64,000 bases of DNA from NCBI RefSeq assembly GCF_001570545.1, contig NZ_BBXD01000017.1:310001-374000 (forward strand), in the 5' to 3' direction. The DNA comes from Herbidospora mongoliensis (GTDB lineage Bacteria > Actinomycetota > Actinomycetes > Streptosporangiales > Streptosporangiaceae). The notes beneath the pieces are model-generated. The model saw only the letters and a program-made list of their open reading frames with translations, was not told the DNA's origin and did no database searches. Shown piece after piece: positions 45,548 to 54,497 of the stretch. The position numbers and the translations under genes are program-made. The stretch's first letter is position 1. Every line of letters starts with the position of its first letter.

Positions 45548-46435
45548 ATGAAAGAAGCCATCGTGGTCGGTGTGGACGGTTCCCCGTCCACCGTCGCCGC
45601 CATCGAGTGGGCCGCCGACGACGCGGCCCGGACCGGACTCACATTGCACGTCGTTTTCGCCGTCGACCGGTCCCCGCATGAGATCCCCAAGTTCCCCAAC
45701 CCCGATCTGGAGGATGCGCTCTCCCGTGGCGCGGCCCGCGTCCTCGACGAAGCCGCCGGGACCGCCGAGGCCAGGCAGCCCGGCATCGCCGTCGTCACCG
45801 AGCGGTTCGAGGGCAGGCCGGTGGAGGTTCTGCGCCGCGCCGCCGCCGAGGCGGTGGAGTTGGTGGTCGGCACCCGTGGCATGGGCGGTTTCGCGAGCGC
45901 GGTCGTCGGGTCGGTGAGCTCACACCTCGCCGGGCACGTGCCCGGGCCCGTGGTGGTGGTGCGGCATCTTCCGGGGCCGCGTACCGATGAGGTCGTCGTG
46001 GGGGTCGACGACTCCCCCGCCGCCGAGCCCGCCCTGGCCTACGCGTTCGAGCAGGCCAGGTCGCGACGCAGCACACTGAGGGCGGTGCGTGCCTGGCGGG
46101 AGCCGGTCTACGCGTACACGCCCGGCATCACCTACGACCTGGAGGAGATCCGGACCGCGCAGCATGCCGTGGTCGCCGGCGTTCTCAACCCGTGGCGGGA
46201 GCGGTACCCGGAGATCAAGGTCGTTGAGGACGTGCGCTTGGGACACCCCGTCACCGCCCTGGTGGACGCCGCCGAAGGCGCCGATCTCCTCGTCGTGGGC
46301 TCGCACGGCCGGGGCGCGGTCGCCTCGGCGGTGCTGGGTTCGGTCAGCAGAGGTGTGCTGCACCACGCCGGGTGCCCGGTCGCGGTCGTCCGGGCCGCCG
46401 AGCCGGTGAAGGAGACACAGGGCCATGCCCGTTGA
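45548..46435 (+). CDS. Universal stress protein, two tandem USP domains
   Basis: 295 aa from the ATG at 45548, preceded by CAGGAGGAG. Domain 1 (1-140) starts IVVGVDGSPSTVAAIEWA and ends near GTRGMGGFASAVVGSVS. Domain 2 starts VVVGVDDSPAAEPALAYA and ends VVGSHGRGAVASAVLGSVSRGVLHHA. The second G-x2-G-x9-GS motif is the ATP-binding type. Tandem USPs are core DosR-regulon members in mycobacteria. It overlaps the start of the broken CBS gene by 11 bases. Confidence 0.93.
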   Translation: MKEAIVVGVDGSPSTVAAIEWAADDAARTGLTLHVVFAVDRSPHEIPKFPNPDLEDALSRGAARVLDEAAGTAEARQPGIAVVTERFEGRPVEVLRRAAAEAVELVVGTRGMGGFASAVVGSVSSHLAGHVPGPVVVVRHLPGPRTDEVVVGVDDSPAAEPALAYAFEQARSRRSTLRAVRAWREPVYAYTPGITYDLEEIRTAQHAVVAGVLNPWRERYPEIKVVEDVRLGHPVTALVDAAEGADLLVVGSHGRGAVASAVLGSVSRGVLHHAGCPVAVVRAAEPVKETQGHAR

Positions 46436-47020
46436 AGTCAAGGATGTGATGGGCCGCGTCGCGATCGCCGTGGAGATGGAGGCGGAGTTCGCCGAGATCG
46501 TGGCCGCCATGCAGCGGTTCACGGTCGGCGCGGTCGCCGTCGTCGACGCCGACCGGCGCCCCGTCGGGGTCGTGTCGGAGGACGATCTGCGGTTGCGGGA
46601 GATCGTCCCCCGCAGGACGTTCGCCTCTTTCGGTCCGGGTAACCGGCGCAGCGCCGCAAGGAGCGGGCAGCGCGGGCGGCCGAGCTGATGACCTCACCCG
46701 CGATCGTCGTGACGCCGGGAACGTCGGTGAAGTCCGCCGCCCGGCTGATGCACGAGCATCGGATCAAGCAACTGCCGGTGATCGACCCGGTCACCGGGAG
46801 GGTCTGTGGCACCGTCCACCAGTTCGACCTGCTGCGTGTGTTCGTCCGTCCGGCGGCCGACCTGGAGGCCGACGTCACGGCGGCCATCCACGCGGTCGCC
46901 GTGAACCCCTGAGCCATCACCTGCGACGTCGACGGCGGAATGGTCACTGTCGCCGGTGAAATCACGGACTGGGAGCTTCGCAGGCTGCTCAAGGCCCGGC
47001 GATCATTCGCCGGGCCGGCC
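46425..47020 (+). pseudogene. CBS-pair/BON protein broken by frameshift and stop
   Basis: The first part (from ATG 46425) reads EVKDVMGRVAIAVEME ... PVGVVSEDDLRLREI, CBS domain 1. A frameshift near 46650 separates it from RKERAARAAELMTSPAIVV ... RIKQLPVIDPVTGRV, CBS domain 2. An in-frame TGA at 46910 then precedes a recognisable BON-domain start (CDVDGGMVTVAGEITDWELR) that fades out. The ancestral protein would be CBS-CBS-BON, a common stress-island protein. Either piece might be translated (46425-46688, 46688-46912) but the intact protein cannot be made. Confidence 0.75.
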
Positions 47021-47096
47021 CTTCGCGTTCGTTCATCTGCTTTTCGACATCGGCGGTACAGCACCCGGGACTCCATTCACTTCGTCTCGGTGCGGG

Positions 47097-47744
47097 TTAC
47101 GCAGCGAGAGCGAGGAACAGGCCCCACACGGCGACCAGTACCGCGACCGATGCGTTCCACCAGTTCGGTGTCAGCCAAGGGAAAGAGCCGCCGATGAATG
47201 CGACCGCGGCGAAGATGCCGACAGCTCGCCCGATGAGTCGGGCGCGTGTCGACCAGCTGAGCGCGACTGCGGCAACGGCGAAACCCAGGAAAGCCAGATG
47301 TAGGGCACCGAACGCCGTGCTGACGACCAGGGCCAGAACCTCGGCCGACAGTGGAATCTCAAACACCGGGTACACCAGACGCCCCATCGCGAGCAGTAGG
47401 ACGACGAGAGCGATGAGGGCGACTGTGAGAGCGGTCACTCCCACGTCTATGTGCACCGACGGTCCAGCCTTGCGCGCCCCGAAGAGGCCGCGGGCACCGG
47501 CTCCCCAGCAGATGACCGCGAAGAACAACAGTTCGTCGCTCCACGACAGTAGCGAGTGACCGCGTTCGATCCACGCCGTCATCGCGACCGCCTCGGAAGG
47601 CGCACTAGGGAGCAGCGACAACAGCAGAAGGGCGACGGCGGTGAGGAGCGCCCCCACGGCCATCAGCCAGCGGTGCACCCGTAAGTCAATCGCTTGGCGC
47701 GGCATTGTGTCTCGTGCCATGGGAACGCCCATCGTTGAGTCCAT
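47097..47744 (-). CDS. Membrane protein of unknown function
   Basis: 215 aa with about six hydrophobic segments (for example WLMAVGALLTAVALLLLSLL, VTALTVALIALVVLLLAMG, AVGIFAAVAFIGGSF). No catalytic motif is visible and I do not recognise the family. It starts upstream of a strong hairpin and is followed on the opposite strand by the broken CBS gene. The first ATG (47744) is used; ATGs lie at 47720 and 47705 as alternatives. Confidence 0.75.
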   Translation of the reverse strand: MDSTMGVPMARDTMPRQAIDLRVHRWLMAVGALLTAVALLLLSLLPSAPSEAVAMTAWIERGHSLLSWSDELLFFAVICWGAGARGLFGARKAGPSVHIDVGVTALTVALIALVVLLLAMGRLVYPVFEIPLSAEVLALVVSTAFGALHLAFLGFAVAAVALSWSTRARLIGRAVGIFAAVAFIGGSFPWLTPNWWNASVAVLVAVWGLFLALAA

Positions 47745-47757
47745 TCACCAGCCGAAA

Positions 47758-47782
47758 TCCCGGCCGTCACAGACGGCCGGGA
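47758..47782. terminator. Hairpin downstream of the GNAT/acyl-CoA synthetase gene
   Basis: Perfect 11-bp stem TCCCGGCCGTC / GACGGCCGGGA with a 3-base loop. It lies 40 bases past the stop at 47823 on the minus strand and just upstream of the membrane-protein gene. Confidence 0.7.
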
Positions 47783-47822
47783 CTTGTCTGACCTGAGTGT
47801 CGCGTTCGACGGCTTCTTCCTG

Positions 47823-50420
47823 TCAGCGGAGTCTGCGGATGTAGGGCGAGGGCGGACGTCCGGCCGGGGCCAGCCGGATTCGGGCGTCGACGGCGACCGC
47901 ACCGCCCGGGGTGACGATCACCGGGTTGAGGTCGAGTTCGGCGACCTCGGGGAGGGCGTCCATGAGCCGGCCGACCCGCCTGACCACGTCGGCCAGCGCG
48001 TGGGCGTCGGCCGGGGGGCTGCCGCGGTAGCCGTACAGGAGAGGATGCGAGCGCAGTTCGCGGATCATCGCCTCGGCTGTCGCGGCCGAGAAGGGCGGCA
48101 CCCGGAAGGCGCGGTCGGCGAGCAGGTCGGCGGTGACGCCACCCATGCCGACCATGACCAGCGGGCCGAAAGCCGGATAGTTGACGCCGCCCACGATGAT
48201 CTCGGTGCCCTGCTCGACCATCGGCTGGACGACGGCGCCGGTCATCTCGGCGCCGATCGACTCCCGCATCGCGACGAACGCGGCCCTGGTCTCCTCCGGG
48301 GTGGTCAGGCCGACCCGTACACCGCCGACGTCGCTCTTGTGAACGGGGCCGACGGCCTTCAGCACCACCGGGCCGCCCAGGGTGGCGGCCGCCTCTGCCG
48401 CCGCGTCGGCGTCGGACACGCTGATCGTCTGGACGAGCGGGATGCCGAAGTGCCGGAGCAGGCCGTCGAGCGCGTCGGGGGCGAGCCATCCTTCGGGCGC
48501 CTCTCCCGACAGCAGTGCCCGCGCGGTGAGGTCGTCGAAGCCGCCCGTCTCCCACTCTTCAGCGGGCGAGTTACGCCACTCGGTGTAGTCGACGACCCGG
48601 GCCAGCGCCTGAACGGCCTGTTCGGGGTAGGCGTAACACGGCACCCGGCCGTCGATGAGACCGTCTTCCCCCATGACGCAGGCGATGACCGGTTTGTGCG
48701 CGTCGCGGGTGGCTTTGGCCATCGCGTCCTTGGTGGCCGGCGCGCCGGAGCCGAAGGGCGGGGTGTAGACGACCAGGACCACATCCACCTCGGGATCGGC
48801 CAGGGCGCTCTCGATCGCCAGCCCGATCTCCTCGGCGGACGCCTCCGCGCCCAGGTCGACCGGGTTGCCGAGCGCGGCGGCCGGGAACCTGCGCCGTAGT
48901 TCGGCGCCGGGGGTGACGGTCGGGACGGTCAGACCGGCGCGTTCGCACGTGTCGGCTGTCATGGCCTCCGGGCCGCCCGAGTTGCCGACGATGGCGACCC
49001 GCCGCCCGGCGGGCAACGGCTGGGTTTCCAGCAGCCGGGCCGTGTCATACAGGTCACGGATGCTGTCGAGGCGGATCACCCCGGCGGCGCGGACCAGCGC
49101 GTCGACGGCGATGTCGGGGGTCGCGGCGGCGGCGGTGTGGGAGCGCACGGCCCGGTCACCGGCCTCCGAGCGGCCGCTCTTGACCAGCAGGACCGGCTTG
49201 TGCCGGCCCACGCGGGCGGCGATCCGGGCGAACCTGCGGGGGTTGCCGAACGACTCCAGGTAGAGGGCGATGACGCGGGTCGCCTCGTCGTCCTCCCAGT
49301 ACTCCAGCAGGTCGTTGCCGCTGACGTCGGCCTTGTTGCCGACCGACACGAACGAGGAGATCGGCAACCGGTCGAGCAGCACCGCGCCGACCGCCCCCGA
49401 CTGGGACAGCACCGCGACACCGCCCCGTTCCGGTGCGCTCCGCAGGAAGCTGGCGTTCAGGTGAGCGGCGGTGTTGACGATGCCGAGGCAGTTGGGGCCG
49501 ATCAGGCGCATCCCCGCCGTGCGGCAGATCGTCAGGAGTTCGCGTTCGGCGTCCTTGCCGCCCTGCTCGGCGAACCCCGCAGACAGGACCACCAGGCCGC
49601 GCACGCCGGTCGCCGCGCAGTCGCGGGCCACGTCCAGGACTGCCTTGGCGGGGACCGCCACCACGACGACGTCGACATGCTCGGGCAGCAGGGCGAGTGA
49701 GGGATAGGCCGGCCAGCCGGCGATCACGTCGGCATGCGGGTTGACGGGATAGATCGTGCCGGGGAATCCACCGTCGATCAGGTTGCGCAGCACCCGGTGC
49801 CCGATCGAGGCGGGGTCGCGGCCGGCGCCGACGACGGCCACGGCGCGCGGTTCCAGCACCCGCCGCAGGGAGGCGCGTTCGGCCTCGTGGTCGCGGGCCG
49901 CGATGGTTCCGGCCAGCCGGTTTCCGGCGGTGAGCGCCACGATCACCCGGGTGTCGGGACCGCTGCGGGTGATCTCGATCGGCAGGCCCACCTTGGAGAG
50001 CATGTCGAGCATGACCTTGTTCTCGGTCAGGACGTCGGCGATGAAGCGGGTCACCCCTTCGGCCGCGGCGGCCAGGGCCAGGTGCTCGATGAGGAGTGTG
50101 CCGAGGCCGGTGCCGTGCAGGGCGTCGTCCACCAGGACGCCGATGTCGGCGGTGCCGTTCCCGGCCGGGATGTACTCGGCGACGGCGGCGAGCCGTCCCT
50201 CCACCAGGGCGACCAGCACGCGGCCGTCGTGGCCGGGCCGGATGATCCGGTCCATGTACGTGTGCGCGGTCCCCCGTCCACCGGTGAAGAACCGCAGGTA
50301 GGCGGAGGTTTCGGAGACGCGTTCGACCAGGTCGTGCAGGTGTGACTCGTCGGCGGGATCAAGGGTGCGGATGTGGGCGATGCCGCCGTCGCGCAGCAGG
50401 ACGTCGCATTCCTCAGGCAT
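47823..50420 (-). CDS. GNAT acetyltransferase / ADP-forming acyl-CoA synthetase fusion
   Basis: 865 aa. The N-terminal GNAT domain (about 1-165) has TGLGTLLIEHLALAAAAEGV as the acetyl-CoA loop. A CoA-binding Rossmann domain (AVAVVGAGRDPASIG), a succinyl-CoA-ligase-like domain (LSQSGAVGAVLLD) with the phospho-His region, and a C-terminal ATP-grasp (GGPVVLKAVGPVHKSDVGGV) follow. This is the Pat/PatZ-like protein lysine acetyltransferase architecture, which controls acetyl-CoA synthetases. It could tune acetyl metabolism fed by phosphoketolase. Overlaps the Acg fragment gene by eight bases. Confidence 0.9.
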   Translation of the reverse strand: MPEECDVLLRDGGIAHIRTLDPADESHLHDLVERVSETSAYLRFFTGGRGTAHTYMDRIIRPGHDGRVLVALVEGRLAAVAEYIPAGNGTADIGVLVDDALHGTGLGTLLIEHLALAAAAEGVTRFIADVLTENKVMLDMLSKVGLPIEITRSGPDTRVIVALTAGNRLAGTIAARDHEAERASLRRVLEPRAVAVVGAGRDPASIGHRVLRNLIDGGFPGTIYPVNPHADVIAGWPAYPSLALLPEHVDVVVVAVPAKAVLDVARDCAATGVRGLVVLSAGFAEQGGKDAERELLTICRTAGMRLIGPNCLGIVNTAAHLNASFLRSAPERGGVAVLSQSGAVGAVLLDRLPISSFVSVGNKADVSGNDLLEYWEDDEATRVIALYLESFGNPRRFARIAARVGRHKPVLLVKSGRSEAGDRAVRSHTAAAATPDIAVDALVRAAGVIRLDSIRDLYDTARLLETQPLPAGRRVAIVGNSGGPEAMTADTCERAGLTVPTVTPGAELRRRFPAAALGNPVDLGAEASAEEIGLAIESALADPEVDVVLVVYTPPFGSGAPATKDAMAKATRDAHKPVIACVMGEDGLIDGRVPCYAYPEQAVQALARVVDYTEWRNSPAEEWETGGFDDLTARALLSGEAPEGWLAPDALDGLLRHFGIPLVQTISVSDADAAAEAAATLGGPVVLKAVGPVHKSDVGGVRVGLTTPEETRAAFVAMRESIGAEMTGAVVQPMVEQGTEIIVGGVNYPAFGPLVMVGMGGVTADLLADRAFRVPPFSAATAEAMIRELRSHPLLYGYRGSPPADAHALADVVRRVGRLMDALPEVAELDLNPVIVTPGGAVAVDARIRLAPAGRPPSPYIRRLR

Positions 50421-50619
50421 GGTGGATCTCCAGTTCGGTCGCGGGACGGCGGGGCGCGCGGGGTACGGGCGGGCCGTAGCCGAACCTGATGATCATTTGT
50501 GGGTGCCCGCGCAGGTCGAGCAGGGCCGCACCGCAACTCACGTGCGGCGACCTGGCACGGGGATCCCCCACCGTCAGCCGGCGTCGTGCCCCGAGGTCGG
50601 TGGCCGGAAGAGTGATCAT
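50413..50619 (-). CDS. Mini Acg nitroreductase remnant, internal deletion in frame
   Basis: 68 aa. Residues ~12-37 (RRRLTVGDPRARSPHVSCGA) match the N-terminal third of Acg-family proteins (compare RRLSVSDPTGREMFISCGA in the gene at 52590). Residues ~38-62 (GHPQMIIRFGYGPPVP) match the extreme C-terminus. About 220 residues between are missing, yet the frame is open with an ATG and a stop overlapping the next gene. It is either a pseudogene or a retained micro-protein. No FMN-binding core remains. Confidence 0.55.
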   Translation of the reverse strand: MITLPATDLGARRRLTVGDPRARSPHVSCGAALLDLRGHPQMIIRFGYGPPVPRAPRRPATELEIHHA

Positions 50620-50701
50620 GGCAAAGCCTCCTTGACAGGCCCTGCTGCCAGACTCCCGCCGACGGCCCCCTGTGGTGCAGTGCCGGACGGCTCGCCGACC
50701 G

Positions 50702-50715
50702 GGGACTTTGGTCCA
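50702..50715. promoter_or_regulatory. DevR-like box
   Basis: GGGACTTTGGTCCA matches 12 of 14 core positions of the DevR consensus. It lies 83 bases upstream of the mini-Acg/GNAT operon and 190 bases past the end of the DevR-like gene, so it most likely serves the former. Confidence 0.6.
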
Positions 50716-50905
50716 TCAACCCCGACTATGCGCCAGATCAGGGCGACGCCCCTCGCGCATCAGAGTCCGCTCGGGCCCGGCGAGTCGGGTCTACGGGCGC
50801 TGACGGTGGCACTCGTCCCGGGGTCGCAGTTGGAGGGCCGCTCGACAACGCCGTACCCCCGTCCTCCGGGAGGCGCTGTCGTATGGCACGCGAAGGCGCG
50901 AGCCG

Positions 50906-51547
50906 TCAGTCGTGCCGGTCGGCCTGGATGCGCGCGGCCAGGGCCGCCACCTGGGTGCGGCGCTGCATGCTGAGTTTGGTGAGCAGGGCGGACACGTAAT
51001 TCTTCACCGTCTTCTCGGCCAGGAACATGTGTTCGCCGATCTGGCGGTTGGTCAGCCCGCCGCCGATGTACTCCAGAATGCGGCGCTCCTGGTCGGTCAG
51101 CGCGGCCAGGGGATCCTTGCGCACCGCGTCGTCACGCAGGCGGTGCAGCATCGCCGTAGTGGTCTGCGGGTCCATCAGCGACTGGCCCCCCGCCACCGTG
51201 CGCACGGCGCCCACCAGGTCAGACCCGTGGATCTGCTTGAGGACATAACCCGCCGCGCCCGCCATCACGGCCTGGAACAGCGCCTCGTCGTCGGCATAGG
51301 AGGTCAGCATGAGGCAGGCCAGACCGGGCACCCGGTTGCGCACCTCCCGGCAGACCTCCACGCCCGAGCCGTCGGGCAGCCGCACGTCGAGCACCGCGAC
51401 ATCGGGGCGCAGCGCGGGAATGCGCGCGATCGCCGACTCCGCGGTACCGGCCTCGCCGATCACCTCGATGTCGTCCTCGCTGTCCAGGAGCGCGGCGACA
51501 CCACGCCGAACGACCTCGTGATCATCAACAAGAAATACCCGAATCAT
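50906..51547 (-). CDS. devR: DevR/DosR-like response regulator
   Basis: 213 aa. The receiver has VDDHEVVRRG, phospho-acceptor Asp54 in VLDVRLPDG and Lys in VLKQIHGSD. The LuxR-type effector has LTDQERRILEYIGGGLTNRQIGEHMFL then EKTVKNYVSALLTKLSMQRRTQ, closely resembling DevR, including the K-x3-N recognition helix. It probably pairs with the DevS-like kinase 11.6 kb away and binds the inverted GGAC/GTCC boxes listed here. Confidence 0.9.
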   Translation of the reverse strand: MIRVFLVDDHEVVRRGVAALLDSEDDIEVIGEAGTAESAIARIPALRPDVAVLDVRLPDGSGVEVCREVRNRVPGLACLMLTSYADDEALFQAVMAGAAGYVLKQIHGSDLVGAVRTVAGGQSLMDPQTTTAMLHRLRDDAVRKDPLAALTDQERRILEYIGGGLTNRQIGEHMFLAEKTVKNYVSALLTKLSMQRRTQVAALAARIQADRHD

Positions 51548-51576
51548 GCCATCAATTTACTTTTATTGGACAAACC

Positions 51577-51714
51577 GTGACAGAGGCTAAGGTCCTATGC
51601 GCGGAGACCGAGTACACCCCGGTCGTGCCGGCCTACCAGGCGTGGACCTCCCGGGTCTTCCGCCGGCGGCTGACCGCGCCCAAGGACGAAAGTCCCGTGC
51701 CGGAGAGGTCTTGA
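51577..51714 (+). CDS. Possible small protein, unrecognised
   Basis: A 45-codon frame from GTG (TEAKVLCAETEYTPVVPAYQ and on to a Ser stop). It has plausible codon use but no ribosome-binding site and no family I know. It could equally be the tail of a deleted gene, since several genes here have lost their middle. A DevR-like box overlaps its 3' end. Confidence 0.25.
   Translation: MTEAKVLCAETEYTPVVPAYQAWTSRVFRRRLTAPKDESPVPERS
51683..51696 (+). promoter_or_regulatory. DevR-like box upstream of the DoxX-like gene
   Basis: AGGACGAAAGTCCC matches 12 of 14 core consensus positions and ends 120 bases before the ATG at 51817. Confidence 0.5.
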
Positions 51715-51816
51715 GGACCGCGGCGGAGAGCCTTCCAGCACTGAGTGCGGACCCCGGAAAACGATGTCATTGAAAGTGCGACAACGAGCGAGAGAATCCT
51801 CCGAAAGGGGCTCACC

Positions 51817-52374
51817 ATGGCCACCACGCACGGACGCCGCACCTTCAACACCACCCCCCTCGCCACCCCCCAGGCGGCCACCCCCGCCACGCGCCTCGTG
51901 GACCAGGTCTGGGCCGTCGCCCGCATCGCCCTCGGCTGGATCTTCCTCTGGGCCTTCGTCGACAAGCTCTTCGGATTCGGCTTCGCCACCCCCGCCGCCA
52001 AGTCGTGGATCAACGGCGGCAGCCCGACCACCGGCTTCCTGAAGGGCGCCGCAGACGGCCCGCTGGGCGGCTTCTACAACGCGCTCGCCGGGCACGCCCT
52101 GATCGACTGGCTGTTCATGCTCGGTCTCCTGGGCGTCGGCGTCGCGCTGATCGCCGGCATCGGCCTCCGCGCCGCCGCCGTCGCGGGCACGCTGATGATG
52201 GTCATGATGTGGGGCGCCAGCCTCCCCCTCGACAACAACCCCTTCATGGACGACCACATCGTCTACGCCATCGTCCTCATCGGCCTGGCCGCCACGGCGG
52301 CCGGCGACACCTGGGGCCTGGGCCGCCGGTGGGCCCGCCTCCCCATCGTCCAGAAGTACCCGATCCTCAAGTAA
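51817..52374 (+). CDS. DoxX-like membrane protein
   Basis: 185 aa from the ATG at 51817. Four membrane segments: WAVARIALGWIFLWAFVDKLF, LIDWLFMLGLLGVGVALIAG, AAAVAGTLMMVMMWGASL and IVYAIVLIGLAATAAG. This matches the DoxX/DoxD-like quinone-associated family (thiosulfate:quinone oxidoreductase subunit fold), whose members in dormancy islands are small respiratory or redox proteins. The specific reaction cannot be inferred. Confidence 0.78.
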   Translation: MATTHGRRTFNTTPLATPQAATPATRLVDQVWAVARIALGWIFLWAFVDKLFGFGFATPAAKSWINGGSPTTGFLKGAADGPLGGFYNALAGHALIDWLFMLGLLGVGVALIAGIGLRAAAVAGTLMMVMMWGASLPLDNNPFMDDHIVYAIVLIGLAATAAGDTWGLGRRWARLPIVQKYPILK

Positions 52375-52540
52375 CAGCGCACGCATCGCCGACGACGCCA
52401 CCCGGATCTCCGGAAGGGCGTCGTCGCGTTTCCAACGGCCCTCCCGCTCGGGACCTGGATCCCTGGGAGGGCCGCTGCGTGCGGACGACGATCGAAGCAT
52501 GGACACGCTGGAGAAAGTCGACTGGACGTGGCCGCAAGAA

Positions 52541-52554
52541 GGGCCCTTCGTCCC
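52541..52554 (+). promoter_or_regulatory. DevR-like box upstream of the Acg nitroreductase gene
   Basis: GGGCCCTTCGTCCC matches 11 of 14 core positions and lies 36 bases before the ATG at 52590. Confidence 0.5.
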
Positions 52555-52589
52555 TGACCATCGCCGGACGCGAGTGGTGGAGTGAAGAC

Positions 52590-53564
52590 ATGACGAGCCA
52601 AACGATCCCACTGCGCTCCGTGGTCCAAGCTGCCGTCTGGGCCCCGTCGGTCCACAACACCCAGCCATGGTCCTTCGTGATCGAGGGAGACGAGATCCGG
52701 CTCCGCGCCGACACCGACCGCCGGTTGAGCGTCTCCGACCCCACCGGCCGCGAGATGTTCATCAGCTGCGGCGCCGCCGTGTTCACCCTGCGGACGGCGC
52801 TGCGTGCCCTCGGCTGGGAAGCGATCGTCCACGTCCTGCCCGACCCCGACCGGCCCGTTCTGGTCGCCACGGTGAAGCCCGGCGATCCCGTGGATCCCGA
52901 CGAACACACCCTGCTGCTGCACGCCGAGATCACCCGCCGACGCACACATCGGGCCGGCTTCTCCGGCCTGCCGGTATCGGAGCCACTTTTGGACGCGATG
53001 GTCCGGCACGCGGGCGACGAGGGCGCCCGGCTGACCCTCGTCGACGGGCCCGCGGAACGGGTGCTCGCGGCGCTCACCACCGCCGCGCAGTTGACGGCGA
53101 GGCGGGACCGCACCCAGAACCTCGAACTCAGACGCTGGGGACGCCCGCCCGGCAGCGGCTACGGAGACGGCGTCCCCGCCGACGCCTACCCGAACGCCCC
53201 GCGCCGCACCCACCCCCACTTCGAACAGCGCGACTACGCCGCCGACAACCCCTGGGGCAACTCCGACGAACAGGTCTCGGCCGCCACGACAGGCCAGGTG
53301 GCCTTGGTCACCACCTCGGGAGACGCGGTGGCCGACTGGATCACCGCCGGTCAGGCCCTCCAGCACGTGCTCCTCCACGCCTCGGCGTACGGGGTGGGGG
53401 CGGCCTTCCACACGCAGGCGCTCGAGTTCCCGCCGCTGCGATCGTTCATCGCCGACTACCTGTGCGCGGGCGAGCGGCCCCAGTTGATCATTCGCCTGGG
53501 ATACCCGCTGACCGAGACCGCAGGTGTCCGCCGCCGAATCGAGGACGTCCTCGACGAAGACTGA
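52590..53564 (+). CDS. Acg-family nitroreductase-like protein
   Basis: 324 aa, full length for the Acg/Rv2032 family, from the ATG at 52590 with a weak GTGGAGTGAAG upstream. AAVWAPSVHNTQPWSFVIEG is the FMN-site signature. SDPTGREMFISCGAAVFTLR and the C-terminal ERPQLIIRLGYPL are family-specific. Acg proteins are strongly DosR-induced and are thought to bind FMN without reducing nitro compounds. Sits after the DoxX-like gene and converges with a truncated P-type ATPase. Confidence 0.9.
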   Translation: MTSQTIPLRSVVQAAVWAPSVHNTQPWSFVIEGDEIRLRADTDRRLSVSDPTGREMFISCGAAVFTLRTALRALGWEAIVHVLPDPDRPVLVATVKPGDPVDPDEHTLLLHAEITRRRTHRAGFSGLPVSEPLLDAMVRHAGDEGARLTLVDGPAERVLAALTTAAQLTARRDRTQNLELRRWGRPPGSGYGDGVPADAYPNAPRRTHPHFEQRDYAADNPWGNSDEQVSAATTGQVALVTTSGDAVADWITAGQALQHVLLHASAYGVGAAFHTQALEFPPLRSFIADYLCAGERPQLIIRLGYPLTETAGVRRRIEDVLDED

Positions 53565-53584
53565 CCGCGACAGCGTGGCCGGCG

Positions 53585-54112
53585 GGTCAGCACGGATCCG
53601 TCGCACTCCAGGCCGGCCACCGACAGCAGCCGGACGTCCGCCGGGACGATGTCGCCGAGGCGCAGGTCGACGACGTCTCCGGGGACGAGGCGGGTCACCT
53701 CGACCTGCACGGAGCGGCCGTCACGTAACACCAGTGACTGATGGCGGATCTGCGATTGGAGCGCCTCGGCGGCCTTCTCGGCCCGGTACTCGTTGAAGAA
53801 CTCCAGCCCGGCCGACGCCGCCACGATGACGCCGATGATCACAGCGTCGGAGCGTTCCCCGACGAAGTACGACACCACAGCCGCGATCAGCAGCAACACC
53901 AGGAGCGGTGATCGGATCTGGTACCACAACACCGGCAGCAGCCGGGCCCGGTGCGAGGTGACGGCGTTCGGCCCGTATCGGGCCCGGCGGACATCAGCCT
54001 GGGCCGGGGCCTGGGAGAGACCGTCCTCGTCGGCGTCCAGCCCTCGCAGCACGTCCGCCCCGGGAAACGAGGCGACCTCGTCCACAGTTGCGGGCTTGTT
54101 CAACGTGATCAT
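53585..54112 (-). pseudogene. P-type ATPase (MgtA-like) N-terminal fragment
   Basis: From the ATG at 54112 the reading DVRRARYGPNAVTSHRAR, LLPVLWYQIRSPLLVLLLIA and EFFNEYRAEKAAEALQS is the start of an MgtA-type pump. It continues to LVPGDVVDLRLGDIVPADVR and LECDGSVLT, then stops matching exactly where the TGES motif should follow. The frame runs on only as antisense of the Acg gene to 53456. All catalytic parts (TGES, DKTGT) are lost. A 3' deletion joined this stub to the Acg 3' end. Confidence 0.8.
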
Positions 54113-54293
54113 CTCCTGTGGCCGACCGGCCGCCAGGGCGACGAGAGCGTATACCGGCTGTCCGCCTCCGCTCTGGCCCGATCGAGCTGACCGATCAGGA
54201 ACCGGAAGTCACCCCAAACCAGGACCAAGGTCACCTCGATCCGACTGTCTTCGACCCCGGCACGAGAGGACCCTGCGGAATGCGACGGAGGAA

Positions 54294-54400
54294 ATGCCGA
54301 GGGAGCCCATCGTGGTCGGGTGTGGACCTGATGATCGTGGTGGCGTGGGTCGTCCATCCCGAGCAGCGACCGAGGTCCGCCCCTTTCAGGACCTTCGGCC
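54294..54400 (+). pseudogene. Universal stress protein remnant
   Basis: MPREPIVVG from the ATG at 54294 matches a USP N-terminus. A frameshift follows and the next segment (LMIVVAWVVHPEQ) resembles a later USP strand, so the gene appears deleted internally. It lies between the MgtA-like stub and the CBS gene in an otherwise gene-free 385-base gap. Confidence 0.4.
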
Positions 54401-54401
54401 C
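54388..54401 (+). promoter_or_regulatory. DevR-like box upstream of the CBS gene
   Basis: AGGACCTTCGGCCC is nearly identical to the box before the universal stress gene (one change in the right half). It ends 97 bases before the ATG at 54498. Confidence 0.45.
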
Positions 54402-54497
54402 AGGCGCCGCACCCCCGCCGCGCGATGCAATGGAGACGGAGCAGGGCCCGCGCCCGCCGTACCCCTCACGGCGATCGTGGCCAAAGGAGGGAACGCC

